Assembly (NCBI RefSeq): GCF_026745355.1
Contig: NC_079209.1
Span: forward strand, 43,144,888 to 43,208,887
Source: Beta vulgaris subsp. vulgaris
Lineage: Eukaryota > Streptophyta > Magnoliopsida > Caryophyllales > Amaranthaceae
Reading direction: 5' to 3'
Length of the DNA: 64,000 nt
Part shown: piece after piece, positions 46,320-58,047 of the stretch
Layout of the letters: every line of letters starts with the position of its first letter
Numbering within the stretch: the first letter of the stretch is position 1
Position numbers and translations under genes: made by a program
The notes under the pieces: model-generated
The model's input: the letters and a program-made list of their open reading frames with translations, nothing else
What the model was told of the DNA's origin: nothing
Databases searched by the model: none

Positions 46320-46708
46320 TGGAAAAGTTACTTTTTTAAACAATTTTAGATCAATTATCTTAAAAAATTTTGAGACGATTGGTTCAAAATTAAAATTTTG
46401 TCTCAAATTAATTAGTAACAAAAAAAAAAAAATTGTCTCCTATTAGTAATGGAATAAAAAACTTCATCTTAAATTGAAATCAAAGAAAAAATTTGTCTTA
46501 ATTTAGTAGCGGAAACCGTCTGGAAATAGTATTAGGAAAAAGTGCTTTTCAAATTAGTAACGCGAAAAAAATATTTCGTTTCAAATTAGAGACTGAAAAT
46601 ATAATTCCATCTCAACACTAGACAGTTTATTTAAAATTCGTCTCAAATTTGGGACATCATAATAATTCGTCTTAAATTTCGTTTCTAGTAACACATTATT
46701 TTGTAGTG
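46320..46708. mobile_element. CACTA-type right end
   Basis: Read on the minus strand, the terminus is CACTACAAAATAATGTG, and inward there are repeated GTCTCAAATT/GTCTTAAATT motifs, a subterminal array. The left end is not visible; the LINE that ends at 46297 inserted into this element or next to it. Confidence 0.65.
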
Positions 46709-47023
46709 TTAGTTTGCGGACATACTGTTTGGCTTTACAGTATTTTGTGAGTTCAGGGATGATTTTATGATATGTTGGTAGAGTATTTACTGATGATAGT
46801 TTCCATACTTTAATAAAAGCATGTAAGAAGAGCAATAAGAACATATATAACTAGCTCATCACTGTACCCCTATTAATAGCGTAGACTTGAAATATATATA
46901 AATAACAAAGTGATGCATATTTTCCTTACGGCTAAGAAAACAAGTCAGTTCCCTCGATTGTCTTTTATTTTCCTTATACTAAGACTTGTAAATATTGACC
47001 ACGGAAACCCTTCGATGATGTGA
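46709..47023. other. 3' flank of the chitinase gene
   Basis: AT-rich sequence downstream of the chitinase stop codon (minus strand), expected to hold its 3'UTR and polyadenylation signal. The first about 70 bp after the stop match the sequence after the stop of the third chitinase (63720-63805) in outline. Confidence 0.5.
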
Positions 47024-48223
47024 CTAGCAAGAGAGGTTATTCCCAGGTGAAACACCAAGCTGATTGCAATACTGAGTATAGTACCTAACACGAGCGTTGA
47101 CAGCCGGTGTGTTCCCCCCACCACATTCACCTCCATTGATAGCTCGAATGGTGGAGCCAAACCCTTTGCCGGAGACAATTCGAGAGTGGACATTGTTCAT
47201 CCAAAACCAGAAGGCTGTCTTAAAGGCGATAACAGCATCGTTGGCAACTGTTTCAGGTGCATTCAAACCATCAAATCCAATGCTTCGACCTGCTGGTCCG
47301 TAGTTGTAGTTCCATGTGATTTGGAGAGGCCCACGTCCATAGTATTGCTTATTTGTGGTGCATGGCCATGTTGTGCTCGACTGACAATAGGTTGATTTGG
47401 CAATCTCCTCTATGTAGCAAAAATCTACAACACACAAGTTGAATTCATCAGTTGAGTATATATTTTTCTGTAACTCAAGGCATTCCCTTTGATTTAGGTA
47501 TCGCTTAATTCAACTTAACATAATAATATCAATTAAATCAGTTTTAACTAGCAAACTAAAAACTAGTTTCAAATCTTTTGTCTCATTTCTTTTACCATTA
47601 TACGTCACTCAATATTATTGGTTCGCAATCCACATAATAGATTTAGACATAATTCTCAATTACAAAAAAAAATTAAGACAAAGAATAATTGACATAAAAC
47701 AAAAAGATTAAGCTGAATAGCTAAGTGTGCAAATGAGCGGGGAAGAAGATTTTATTCGATTTCAATTCTATCAAAGGAGGCATTAATAATGTTAACACTT
47801 ACGTCCAGTTTCATGCGTCGCATGAGCAAAAAAGGCAGCAACTTCACGTTTAACCTCATCGGAGGATCCACTGCCAAACTGAGGATAGGAACTGAGAGCA
47901 CTCAAGAAAGCAGACCTAGTGTAGAAGCTCTTACCAGCACAGCTAGAGCTTGCTTGGTTAATGATTCCATTAAAGAATGCATCGGTCACCAAACTTGGGA
48001 CCGAAACACCACCACTCGGGGTGGATGGCGTTGAGGAACAAGGACCTTGTTGGCACCCAGTGCCGCAGTAGGCAGCTGTGGTGCCGCAGTAACCATATCT
48101 GCTACAGCATAAACCAGAGGCACAGCCACAGTTTTGAGCCACAACCAGGGCGCTAGACATACAGGCAACTGCTATAAGTATAGCCAAAAAAGGTCCAAGA
48201 GAAGACATTTTGGAGGAGTACAA
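47024..48223 (-). CDS. class IV (EP3-type) GH19 chitinase, two exons
   Basis: Secreted endochitinase that hydrolyses beta-1,4-GlcNAc bonds of fungal cell walls, a PR-3-type defence enzyme. Exon 1 is 47803-48223 and exon 2 is 47024-47424 (822 nt, 273 residues). The intron, 47425-47802, has GTAAGT and TAG borders and splits a His codon. An N-terminal signal peptide (to ...SALVVA) is followed by a hevein chitin-binding domain (from [11 protein letters not shown], about residues 30-62), a Ser/Pro/Thr-Gly linker and the GH19 domain. HETG, completed across the intron, holds the catalytic acid Glu; FCYIEEI holds the second Glu; [19 protein letters not shown] is the GH19 substrate-cleft signature. 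The length fits class IV. A second Met at codon 6 (48208) is an equally plausible start and gives a cleaner signal peptide. Confidence 0.95.
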
Positions 48224-48294
48224 TGATAGTAGACTAGTAGAGGAACTTTTGAAGCAATGAGTGGGTTGTGGAAACTAGACACTTGAAGATGAGT

Positions 48295-48301
48295 TTATAT
48301 A
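48295..48301 (-). promoter_or_regulatory. TATA box of the chitinase gene
   Basis: TATATAA on the minus strand, 72 bp before the first ATG. Transcription should start about 30 bp downstream, giving a 5'UTR of roughly 40-45 nt. Confidence 0.75.
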
Positions 48302-48396
48302 GAAAATGAAAGATAGGTGATTTAGGGAAGAAGCTTACGAGTTAGCTAGTTGTATAGTGTGATGTGAATGGAAATATTGTTTGATACGTTTAAAAT

Positions 48397-48490
48397 GTTG
48401 ACATTTGACTTGATTTGTTTTCTTATGTCGAGTTGACATTTGACTTTGGCCAGTCATTTTATGCAATGATTCGTGTTATTAGTTTGACTT
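48397..48490 (-). promoter_or_regulatory. W-box cluster upstream of the chitinase
   Basis: GTTGACATTTGACTT occurs at 48397-48411 and again at 48432-48446, with a further TTGACTT at about 48484. That is five TTGAC cores in about 90 bp, 100-190 bp above the TATA box. WRKY factors bind TTGAC[C/T], and such clusters are typical of pathogen- and salicylate-responsive PR genes. The binding is inferred. Confidence 0.6.
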
Positions 48491-48499
48491 GTTCAAGGA

Positions 48500-49948
48500 A
48501 AATGAAACGACGGATATTTTGTTGTATATGGGTCCATTACGGTTCTTCGTTAACTGAACTTATCATGTAAAAATGTTTCCCAACCGGCTCCGTTTTTAAG
48601 TTGTATCAAGACTCAAGAGGCATTAACACATTTTTCAACCAACAATTTAAAAAATTAATATGATCAATTTATATATAAGTAAATATTATGATAACTTTAT
48701 ATTAAGGAATTACAAAAGACGAATTCATTAGATTTTATGTAACTATGTTTTTCCTTATTTTTATTTTGTGAGAAAAGAGGAGAGGGACACCAAACTCCCA
48801 TAAAAAAGCAATAATGTCTCAACTTTACTAAATAAAATAAGAATAATTTGTGAAAACCAACCTTTTACTTAATTATAATACCACTTTTTGTGAAATAACA
48901 ACTTTTATTATTTTTTTAGGAAACTTAAAACTCTAAACTTCATTTTTTATGTGATACAACCTTACCTTGTTTTCAACACGCCAGTTCCCTTTGTTGACTG
49001 CATCGATTTTCGGGTTTTGATGTATCATTTTTTCTATTGGTGTCGCATGTGCATCGACTTTTTCTGTTTTTCACCCTTTCTCCTCCATTTTCTCCTCAAA
49101 AGAGTGTAATAACCCGAAAAACGTGCATAGCATATCGAAGAAACAAAAACTAGTACATAAAAGGTGTATTCTAACAAAAAATTCAAAAGATAATAATAAG
49201 AAAAACATAAAATCACTAATAAGCTGATTATTCAACCCTGAGAACATTAACTTTCAAATCAATATTATGAAAATTTATTTATTTTTAAAAAATATATGTT
49301 ATTTTATTGTACAATTTTCTCTCCATGATTAAAATTACAAATAATATTACAGTTATTAGAAAACAAAAATATAAACAAATTATAGATTTTTCCTGCTCTT
49401 ACTTCTATAATTTTCTTCGTCTTCCCCTTTCTAATAACTATTATTGTACTTTAATGCATGACTTTATATGTTTTTGCACGTATCATGTGCATTTAAATTA
49501 AGACTACTTTAAGTAATAAAACAAGGTCAAATGACATAGATAAATATTGCCAAAACTATTTATAGTAGTAGAACTAAATAAAACGAGGAAGTACTACATG
49601 TTCCACTAACCAACTAAAATATGGCGAGTGGCATACTTGATAAATCATATGAAGACTGCTTTACCACATGTGTTCAGAATAATTGCATTGCTAACCTATA
49701 TCCAAAGCTGTCGGAGAGCTAGTGTTTGAGTTCTTTTTTTTTATTATTGTAAAATTAGATATTATATGGGCTGTTATCAAGCTTAAGATTGCTCAGCTCG
49801 GCATGTTTGATTTTTATTCGAACTCGAGTCGAGTTTCGAGCTTTTTTGAGGTTAAATTTCTATTTTTATTTTTTACTTTAAAATCACTCAACTTGAGTTA
49901 TAAAATTGTATTACATATATTTTATAAATACATTTAGACTACATTGAG
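48500..49948. other. intergenic, AT-rich
   Basis: No gene. A TCGAACTCGAGTCGAGTTTCG motif at about 49817 recalls the GAGCTCG repeats at 3.2-5.0 kb and may be a remnant of the same hAT-like family. Confidence 0.5.
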
Positions 49949-51510
49949 TTTTTTTTTTCTTTTGATAATTTGTTAGCCATTTCATTAATGAGAGTGAAAG
50001 TCTTACAACAGCAGTGGTAGTAGAGTTGTTCCCAAAGAAGCAATAGTCCCCCCCTCCCCAACCCCCCAGCTGTCACAAAATCAAACCACTGTAACTCCAC
50101 ATTTTTAACAAAGAAATCAAAACCAAGCTACAAAGTCATCCACCCTGCTAAGGCCTTGTTTTGCCAAAGTATACGCTACCATATAACTCCCCCTCTTCTT
50201 GTGCTTGATGATGAATGGAGGATTTGATTTCGCTGCATTACGGATGAAGTTCAAAATGAAGTTGAGGTTCCATGAACCTCTGAATTCCTTGGTGCACCAA
50301 CCTACCACATTACAAGAATCAGATTCCACAATCAATGCGTTGGATAAATTGATTGCAACTCAATGTGAGCTTTTAGAGCTCGGTGGATGGCAACGCTGAA
50401 TTAATTTCCATAGGAGGTATGTGAGAAAACAATACGCACTGGAAGTTGCCATTCTTGTCAAGCAAGAAACCTATTGCGACATCTTGAATAGATGGATGAT
50501 AAGAAGCATCCACATTCCATTTCATCACATTACTCGATGGAGGACTCCATTGGATCATAGGCCTAGGCTGTAACCTAGCAATGTCACACTGCCAAACTTC
50601 AGCCTAAGAGAGACACCTTGGGTTGCGCATTAAGTCATGAAAGGAGTAGGGGGTGGGATTCTCCAACCTTTATCTACCAACTCATTCTAACGAGGATTAA
50701 TTCTTACAATTGAGATATTGATGAGATGGAATTTGCAAAAATTCTTGAGTTTCTTTCTTTTCAAATGGTCCAAACTATCAAGTAAAAACTAGCCCCATAA
50801 CATTTTGAAGAAAGCACCATAAGAGGGGGGATGCCATTGAACATATAGGTCTTTCAAAATTGCCAGCATGACCCTGTTTAGATCCCAAGTACCAATCCAC
50901 TATAACCAAAGTTTTCATGAAAAATAACATTGGGTTAGAAGGTGGTCACAAGTTTTAGGAGCTTGTTCACAAAGAAGACACATTTGATCCAGGATTGGAA
51001 TGATACCCATAGAGATAAGTTCCATTTTCGAATTTATTTTACCAAGATTTGCAAACCATATAAATAGTTCAATTTGATGCGGAACGAGACCCCGCCAAAA
51101 CCCTTTCCGAGAGAAATGATCAGTTGTTGTGAATTATTTTTTAGAAAATCACCAGATTTTTGAGGCATCCAAACGTATGAATCGTCCACATAGCGAGAGA
51201 GGACCACTCAATCAAGTGTAGCCATAAGAGATTGTTCTTTCCTCTCGTCTCGAGGCCTTACATTTCTCTTCCAATTGAAGCATCATTTCTAATGAAACCC
51301 ATCCCAAAAACTAAAGGAAGGTATTGTGGCATTTGGGGTTGGAGATAGAAGGGAAAGTCTCGGATAAAGGAGTTTTAAAGGTTGGTCACCAACCCAAAAA
51401 GTTACGCCAAAATAAAGAATCAGAGCCATCTCCCACCTTCTTCCTTATCCAATTGGTAGAAGGTAGACAGGGGTCTACCATTAGGATGGTAGACTCGGGC
51501 CAAAATGCAG
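49949..51510 (-). mobile_element. 5'-truncated LINE tail with RNase H
   Basis: The T-run at 49949-49958 is the poly(A) tail of a minus-strand LINE. Upstream on that strand lie the RNase H domain (50117-50558), the zinc-binding region (CLLCEQAPKTCDHLLTQC at about 50940-50990) and IRKKVGDGSDSLFW (about 51410-51450). It ends near 51510, about 180 bp from the next element. It is related in type to the RNase H-bearing LINE at 40117. Confidence 0.82.
50117..50558 (-). pseudogene. LINE RNase H (RVT_3-type) remnant
   Basis: Frames 50373-50558 (MKWNVDASY with the first catalytic Asp, then EINSALPSTEL) and 50117-50335 (IVESDSCNVVGW with the next Asp, HKKRGSYMVAYTLAKQG, RVDDF) together cover an RNase H fold. 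A frame break around 50340-50370 separates them. Confidence 0.82.
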
Positions 51511-51684
51511 CCCAAAATACATAAAACCCGCGCTTATTAAGTGGACCGTGAATTCAATGAACAACAATTGTTCTATGAACATCGATCTCTAATGAACATC
51601 TTGAATCTCCAATGAACACCGAGAAACATAAAATCTATTTTTTGAATTCATTACTTTCATTTTTCCACACAAATTTTCGGAGAC
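51511..51684. other. short spacer
   Basis: AT-rich spacer between the LINE and the CACTA-like element. AATGAACA/AATGAACACC is repeated. Confidence 0.4.
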
Positions 51685-52121
51685 TTTCACAATAAGAATC
51701 CTCCTTTTTACCGTATGAAATTATCGTCCGCCTATATTTGCAGACGGTAAAATTAAAATTACCGCCCGATTTGTATTAGACGCTATTTACCCATCCGTTA
51801 TCCCAAATTTACCGTCCGATTTATATTAGACGCTATTTACCGTGTGATTTTAGAGGGCTCACCGTCTGATTAGCGGACACAAACAACGTTTTTAAAAAAA
51901 AAAAAAAAAAAATAAGAAAAAAGAAAACAAAGTTACCGTCTGACGGTTCACTTTAGAGGGTTCACTAGGCGCTTGTTGGTTTAGATATCTAGTCAACCCT
52001 TACCCTTATCCTTTCTTTATTCTCACTTAACCTCTCCTTCTCTCTCCTCCTCTCAATTACGGTATCCCCTCTATTTTCTCTTCTCTCTCATCCTTCTCCT
52101 TCTCTCTCATCATATCTCTAA

Positions 52122-54543
52122 GGCTATGTTCGGTTCACCTTATTTTTGCTTATTTCAGATCTAATCAGATCAGATCAGATTAGAAAAAATAAGTTCAAAT
52201 CAGAAAAAATAAGTTCAGATCAGATCAGATAAGATCAGATAAGATCAGATCAGATCAGACCAGACCAGATCAGATCAGTTCAGATCATGCTTATATTTAA
52301 AAACTCATTATTATTATTATTAAATATCTTTCATTACATATTAGTAAAAATTATAATAATTGAATATTAATAAAGTACTCATTGAGACGAATCAAACAAG
52401 ACCCCACATGACTATATTTTTCTTATATATTGAGAAAAATCTAAAAGATTCTCTCTAATTGTGAATAGTGTCAAGATTCTAAGTGAGAAAGATAAAAAAA
52501 TACAAATGGAGTATTATTATTTACTAGTACATTTGTTAAAGAATTATTATTGTTGTTGTTGTTGTACTTATTAATTATTAATATTGGCAATTATTATTAA
52601 TCTTGTTGTTACCATTATAAATGTCATTGTTATCATTATATTAAGTCATTTTGTTGTTATTAAATAATAGAAAATTAAAAGCAATGTGTTAATAACATAA
52701 GATTGACGCAAAAATATAAAAAATATAAAATATGATATCTCAAATTCATGACAACGAAACTACTAAGTTCGGATTACATTTCAAAATAAGCTAAGTATGA
52801 GATACAAATTATAAATTTAGATTCGGTATACCTCTTCCTACCGAATTCTAAATCTCTCTAGCTATTTGAAGTTGCACGATATTTATTTCTTTTTTGCTCA
52901 AGTCATAGTTGTTTGTATATCTTATTTTATTTTATATGGAAAAAAAGAGTTGAGTTTGCCGACTTCTCAAGTGTGAAACATTTTTTTTAAGGGAAAGTGT
53001 GAAACATTGTATAAGTGCTCTTATAAATTAATGACTTGAGTTATATAATTATTTTTAGTAATAAATAATAATTATGATTATAATTATTATTGTTGTTCTT
53101 ATAATAATGATAATAATAATTATTATTCATAATAAAAGTTGTGTAAAAGTTGTAATAAAAATAAAATGATAATAATAGTAATACTATAAAGAAGATCTTA
53201 TAATGTATTGCATAATAATGATTTACAAAGTAATAATATAATAGTAATAATATATTTTATAAAAGATAAGATCTTGTAAATCAAATCAGTTCTGATCAGA
53301 TCAGATCAGAAAAAATAAGTTCAGATCAGATCAGATAAGGCTATGTTTAGTTCACCTGAAATTTTCTGATTTGAACTTATCTGATCTGATGTGAACTTAT
53401 TTTTTTTGATCTGATCTGATCTGATCTGAACTAATCTGATTTACAAGATCTTATCTTTTATGAAATATATTATTACTATTATATTATTACTTTGTAAATC
53501 TATTATGCAATACATTATAAGATCTTCTTTATAGTATACTATTATTATCATTTTATTTCTATATAAATTTTACACAACTTTTATTATTAATAATAAATTA
53601 TTATTATCATTATTATAAGAACAACAATAATAATTATAATCATAATTATTATTATATACTAAAAATAATTATATAACTCAAGTCATTAATTTTAAAGCAC
53701 TTATAAATGTTTCACACTTTCCCTTAAAAAAAAGTTTCACACTTGAGAAGTCGGCAAACTCAACTCTTTTTTTCCATATAAAATAAAATAAGATATACAA
53801 ACAACTATGACTTGAGCAAAAAAAAAATAAATATCGTGCAACTTCAAATAGCTAGAGAGATTTGGAATTCGGTAGGAAGAGGTATACCGAATCTAAATTT
53901 ATAATTTGTATCTCACACTTAGCTTATTTTGAAATGTAATCCGAACTTAGTAGTTTCGTTGTCATGAATTTGAGATATCATATTTTATATATTTCTTATT
54001 TTTGCGTCAATCTTATGTTCTTAACACGTGGCTTTTAATTTTTATTATTAATAACAACAAAATAACTTAATATAATAATAACAATGACATTTATAATGGT
54101 AACAACAAGATTAATAATAATTACCAATATTAATAATTAATAAGTACAACAACAATAATAATTCTTTTGAACAAATGTACTAGTAAATAATAATACTCCC
54201 TTTGATTTTTTTATCTTTCTCACTTAGAATCTTGACACTATTCACAATTAGATAGAATCTTTTAGATTTTTCTCAATATATAAGAAAAAATATAGTCATG
54301 TGGGGTCTTGTTTGATTCGTCTCAATGAGTACTTTATTAATATTCAATTATTATAATTTTTTACTAATATGTAATGAAAGATATTTAATAATAATAATGA
54401 GTTTTTAAATATAAGCATGATCTGATCTGAACTTATTCTTTCTGATCTGATCTGAACTGAACTGAACTTATTTTTTCTGATCTGATCTGATTTGATCTGA
54501 TTAGATCTGAAATAAGCAAAAATAAGGTGAACTGAACATAGCC
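52122..54543. mobile_element. 2.4-kb palindromic PIF/Harbinger-like insertion
   Basis: Termini GGCTATGTTCGGTTCACC and, on the minus strand, GGCTATGTTCAGTTCACC are flanked by TAA on both sides (52119-52121 and 54544-54546). The two halves are near-identical inverted copies meeting at about 53336: TCAGATCAGATC arrays, TTATTATTATTAAATATC, GTTGCACGATATTTAT and many other landmarks recur in mirror order. It carries no ORF of note. The structure equals two copies of one MITE head to head, the left one missing its inner terminus. Confidence 0.85.
53339..54543. mobile_element. right-hand MITE copy of the palindrome
   Basis: A complete unit on its own: GGCTATGTTTAGTTCACC at the centre (53339), preceded by TAA (53336-53338), and the complementary terminus at 54543 followed by TAA. 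This suggests it inserted as a unit next to or into an older inverted copy (52122-53335). Confidence 0.7.
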
Positions 54544-54546
54544 TAA

Positions 54547-55510
54547 GTCTCGACTCTCGACTCTCATTTCTCTCTCTCTCTCTCATCAATTCACTCTCGG
54601 TTTTCTTTCATCTCTCCTCCGTTTTTCATTCTTCTGGATCTAGAAGCATTGCCGCCGCCGCCGCTTCGTTCCCACACAACACCATCTTCGTTTTTAACGT
54701 TAGTTTGTTTTCTTTGTTATGTGGGTTTTTCGATTTAGTGGGTTTTTCTTTTTTTATTTTGGTTTTTCATTTGTTTTACTCGGGATTTTGGTTTTTGATT
54801 TTTTTTCGTTTTTTTTTTTATTTTGGTTTTTATTACTGTTTTCATTTTTCACATTTTCAAATTTTTTTTATGTCCGATTTATTGTTTTTGTTTTATCGGT
54901 TTTGAAATTTTTGGATTTTCGTTTTCAGTACTGATTTTGTTTTTCTTCTTCTATTCGTTCTTTGTTTTTCTTCTTTTTCGTTTTTCTGGTTTCTATTTTC
55001 TTTTGTTTGTCTTCTTTTTGTTATTTTTTGATTTTTGTAGATCTGGGGTTTTCAAGATCTGATTTTCGTTTTTTTCTTTGGGACTATTAATCCGTCTTTC
55101 GCCTTTTTGTTTTAGGGTTTTGGTTTTTCTGTTAGACATTTTTCTTTTCGGTTTTTCATATTTCGTTTTGGGTTTTTGGTTTTTGTGGTTTTTGGTTTTG
55201 ATTGTATTTCATTCGATTTATATAATTTTTTTTCGATTTTAATTCTAATCTTTTTAAGATCTAGGTTTTTCTGGATTTGGGTGGGGAAAATTGGGGTTTT
55301 TTCGATATTAATTTTGATTTTTTTTTTTTGGGTTTTCGATTTTAATTTTGATGGTTTTTGGTGTTTTTCTTGGGAAATTTTGATTTATTTCTTTCTATTT
55401 CTTGTTTTTCGATTTTTTTTCTATTTTTTTGTATTCAAAATTTTCAGATCTAGGTTTCTTTTTATGTTTTATATGAGAACTGATTTGATTTTATGTCGTT
55501 GTATTTGTTA
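54547..55510 (+). other. captured 5'UTR exon and leader intron of the MATE gene
   Basis: CT-rich sequence with a GCC-repeat (54547 to about 54698) looks like a plant 5'UTR. It is followed by an about 0.8-kb T-rich intron (donor near 54699, TTAGTTTG, weak) ending in the acceptor TTTGTTAG at 55503-55510. Leader introns of this kind are common in plant genes. Confidence 0.5.
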
Positions 55511-55551
55511 GGACAGGGGGAAATTTGGAGTTTATAGTGAAAAGAGTTACT

Positions 55552-55824
55552 ATGTCTAATGACAATAGCTCCAAAAGTTTGGACGAAAAAAGCGTTCCCT
55601 TTTTGAAGAACAACAATAATCATTCAGATTACGGTGTTGTTAAACCATCAAAACAGTTAATACTACAACATACAACTCCTAATTATGTAGATGACAATTT
55701 GGTTGAAAATGGCACTCTTGTAAGAAGAAGTTGGGTTAAATCCAAGAAGTTATGGCACGTCGTCGGCCCTTCGATCATCAGCCGAATTGCGTCATATACT
55801 ATGTTGGTTATAACCCAAGCTTAA
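55552..55824 (+). pseudogene. MATE (DETOXIFICATION) transporter N-terminus, truncated
   Basis: The best start is the ATG at 55552, 42 bp after the splice acceptor; it gives 90 codons. A hydrophilic Ser/Asn-rich N-terminus (LVRRSWVKSKKLWHVVGPS in its last third) leads into the first transmembrane helix, ISRIASYTMLVITQA. Plant DTX/MATE efflux proteins show exactly this K-LW-(I/V)-GP...ITQAF arrangement, and intact members continue for about 400 more residues. Here a TAA follows Ala directly, with no splice donor, so the gene was cut off. It lies inside a CACTA-like element and is best read as a captured gene fragment. Confidence 0.8.
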
Positions 55825-56040
55825 TTATTTTTTATTTGTAAATGTTATTATTTTTTATTTTTATTTAGTGTAAAGTTGTAGATTTTAGTTTATAATTGTA
55901 TTTATTTTTAAGTTGTGTCAAATTCAGAGTAAATAAAATTGAAAGTTTTATTTTTTATATGAGAATTGATTTGATTTTATGTTGAATTTGATTTTATGTT
56001 CTTGTTGTTTTATCATTATTAGGTTAATACTAATTTGTCA
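55825..56040. other. duplicated leader-intron end
   Basis: ATATGAGAATTGATTTGATTTTATG at about 55957 repeats, with one change, the sequence at about 55467-55493 just before the MATE exon, and both are followed by T-rich sequence and a TTAG. Part of the intron end was duplicated downstream of the exon. Confidence 0.6.
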
Positions 56041-56429
56041 GGGAAAACTGCAAAGGAAAAAAAATCTTTACAAAATTTACCGATCGCTAAAATTAATTAA
56101 AAACATATGATCAATTAGTGTCTGCTACACTACCTGTAGCGTCCGTTTCCTCTGACGCTAATTAGCGTCTGATATCAACGAACACTATTTAGCGTCTGAA
56201 TTTGCGGATGCTATTTACTGTCTGCTTATATTCGGACGCTAAATTCTGAATTTCAGACGCTAAATATTTAGTGTCCGCTTTGCAAATGGTATTTGGAGAA
56301 TTAGCGACCAAGAGTTTTGCATCAGCCTTTTAGCGTATGCCAACAGACGCTAATCTATTTAGCATCCGATTTCGCATTTTTAGCGTCTGATTTTGGCGGA
56401 CGGAAAGGAGTGGCATTTTTGTTGTGTTT

Positions 56430-58046
56430 GTCTCTCTTTTTCCCAAATACTCCAACATCTCTCTAAATTCTCTCTAACCTATCTCATCAAACTCTTCAAA
56501 TTCTTCAATTTCTTGCACACAATTTTCGTACATGAAGATGAACACAACTAGTTTGAAAGAAAAATCGACAACATGAGGTATTAAATCTATGCATTTGATA
56601 AGAAAAAATAACATTTTTTTACATTTTGCACTTTTGTTTCTTATTTTCCCTCTTTTCTAGTGAAGATCTTGATGATAGTTTGTGAAAAAAAATGAAAACT
56701 TCCTTGCAATTAATGTCCCAATGAACGAATGAGAGAGCCTAGTGAATGAAAAGGGTGAACGAGTTCGACATCAGGAAAAAAGGCCGTAATCAGGTAATGT
56801 TCATTATACTGTAAATATATATTCACTGTATTATTATAATGTACTCATTGAATTCGTGTTGGTAATATGTTTATCGTAGTTAGCCATATGTTTATTATAT
56901 ATTTGTTCATATGTTAGGTACATTTATTCATATATTTATAATTTACTGTGTGTTTGATATATCTTAATTCATTAATAACATGAATTATGGCATATGTTCG
57001 TTGCCCTATTAGCATATGTTTGCTGAAATAAATGTTGGTCAAATATTTGTTGCATTAGTCAGATGTTTATTATATGTTTGTAATATATTCAATGAAATGA
57101 TATGAATTAATGATAGGTTAATCATCATGTATTTGTCTACAAATGTTTGATATTTGTTCAAATGTTCTTTCTATGATTATATAATGTTTATTGTTGCACA
57201 ATTTTAGGCCAATGTTCATTGTATTACTAACATGTATTCACTAAAATCCTTTCAGTCACATGCTTTTTATATTTGATCAAATATTTATTGTGTGTTCTAG
57301 AAGCATGTTCTTATATTATTATAATGTGTTAATTGTATGTTTGAAAGATTATATATGTTTATTGTATTATAAACTTGATAATTTTTGTTTTGACTACTGT
57401 TTCTTTCTTTCTTATATCAGTTCAGTTCGTCTAGTTCGGACAACTAATGATACGTTACGGTCTCAAAATCTCACAAATCAAATCAATTGAGAATGGGAGG
57501 AAGCATTAAAGCAAGAATATATTCTGAATGAACTCAATAGTGTTAGTTAGTAATAAATGTTCTTTTGTAAGACCTTGGTGTTCATATGAGATATACTTTA
57601 GTATTTTGGTTATATTTCTATCTTTAAGTTCATACTACATCTTTTGTAATTACTTATTTTTTAATAATTATATAACTACTCAGCTGGTTTATTCATTATA
57701 TATAGTATATTGTTTATTGCAGATTTGCAGAATCATATTTCTACATTGCAAAGAATAATAATGACAACATAATTATTCATCACAATGAACATATAACTAA
57801 TTTGAAAGAACATTATGAAGAACTTGGATGAACAAACTAACCATTTGAATCAATAGTAGGTTGACTAAAGTGAGAAATGAACAATAGTAAATTGAAATAT
57901 ATTTGAATTTTGAGTTTCGAAATTTGAAAAATCAGCGGCAATTTGTTTGAAAATTTGTAAACAACTGAATGTTCTCATAGAAACAAATACCACGGCAAAC
58001 CTTTTTTTTCAACTTAATAATAATAATTAATAATAATACTACTAAT
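56430..58046. other. intergenic, TGTTCATTGTATT-rich
   Basis: No gene. Many variants of ATGTTTATTGTATTA and TGTTCATTGT occur from 56800 to 57400, an old low-order tandem repeat that reappears more clearly at 58530-58765. Confidence 0.5.
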
Positions 58047-58047
58047 A

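Larger units (their letters stand above)
51688..56426. mobile_element. CACTA-like element carrying a MATE gene fragment, 4.7 kb
   Basis: The left terminus is CACAATAAGAATCCTCC at 51688; the right terminus on the minus strand is CACAACAAAAATGCCACTCC at 56426. The flanks are TTT on both sides (51685-51687 and 56427-56429). Subterminal motifs of the type ACCGTCTGATT/TTAGACGCTATTTAC at the left (51710-51960) and GCGTCTGATTTT/GGACGCTA at the right (56130-56410) are arranged as in CACTA elements. The right end is nearly the same as that at 2090-2223. No transposase is visible. The interior holds a nested palindromic element and a host-gene 5' end. Confidence 0.75.

Noticed and set aside
54705..55511. 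Several long Phe-rich plus-strand frames
   Set aside because: They fall in the T-rich leader intron of the captured MATE gene and consist almost only of Phe, Leu, Tyr and Val.
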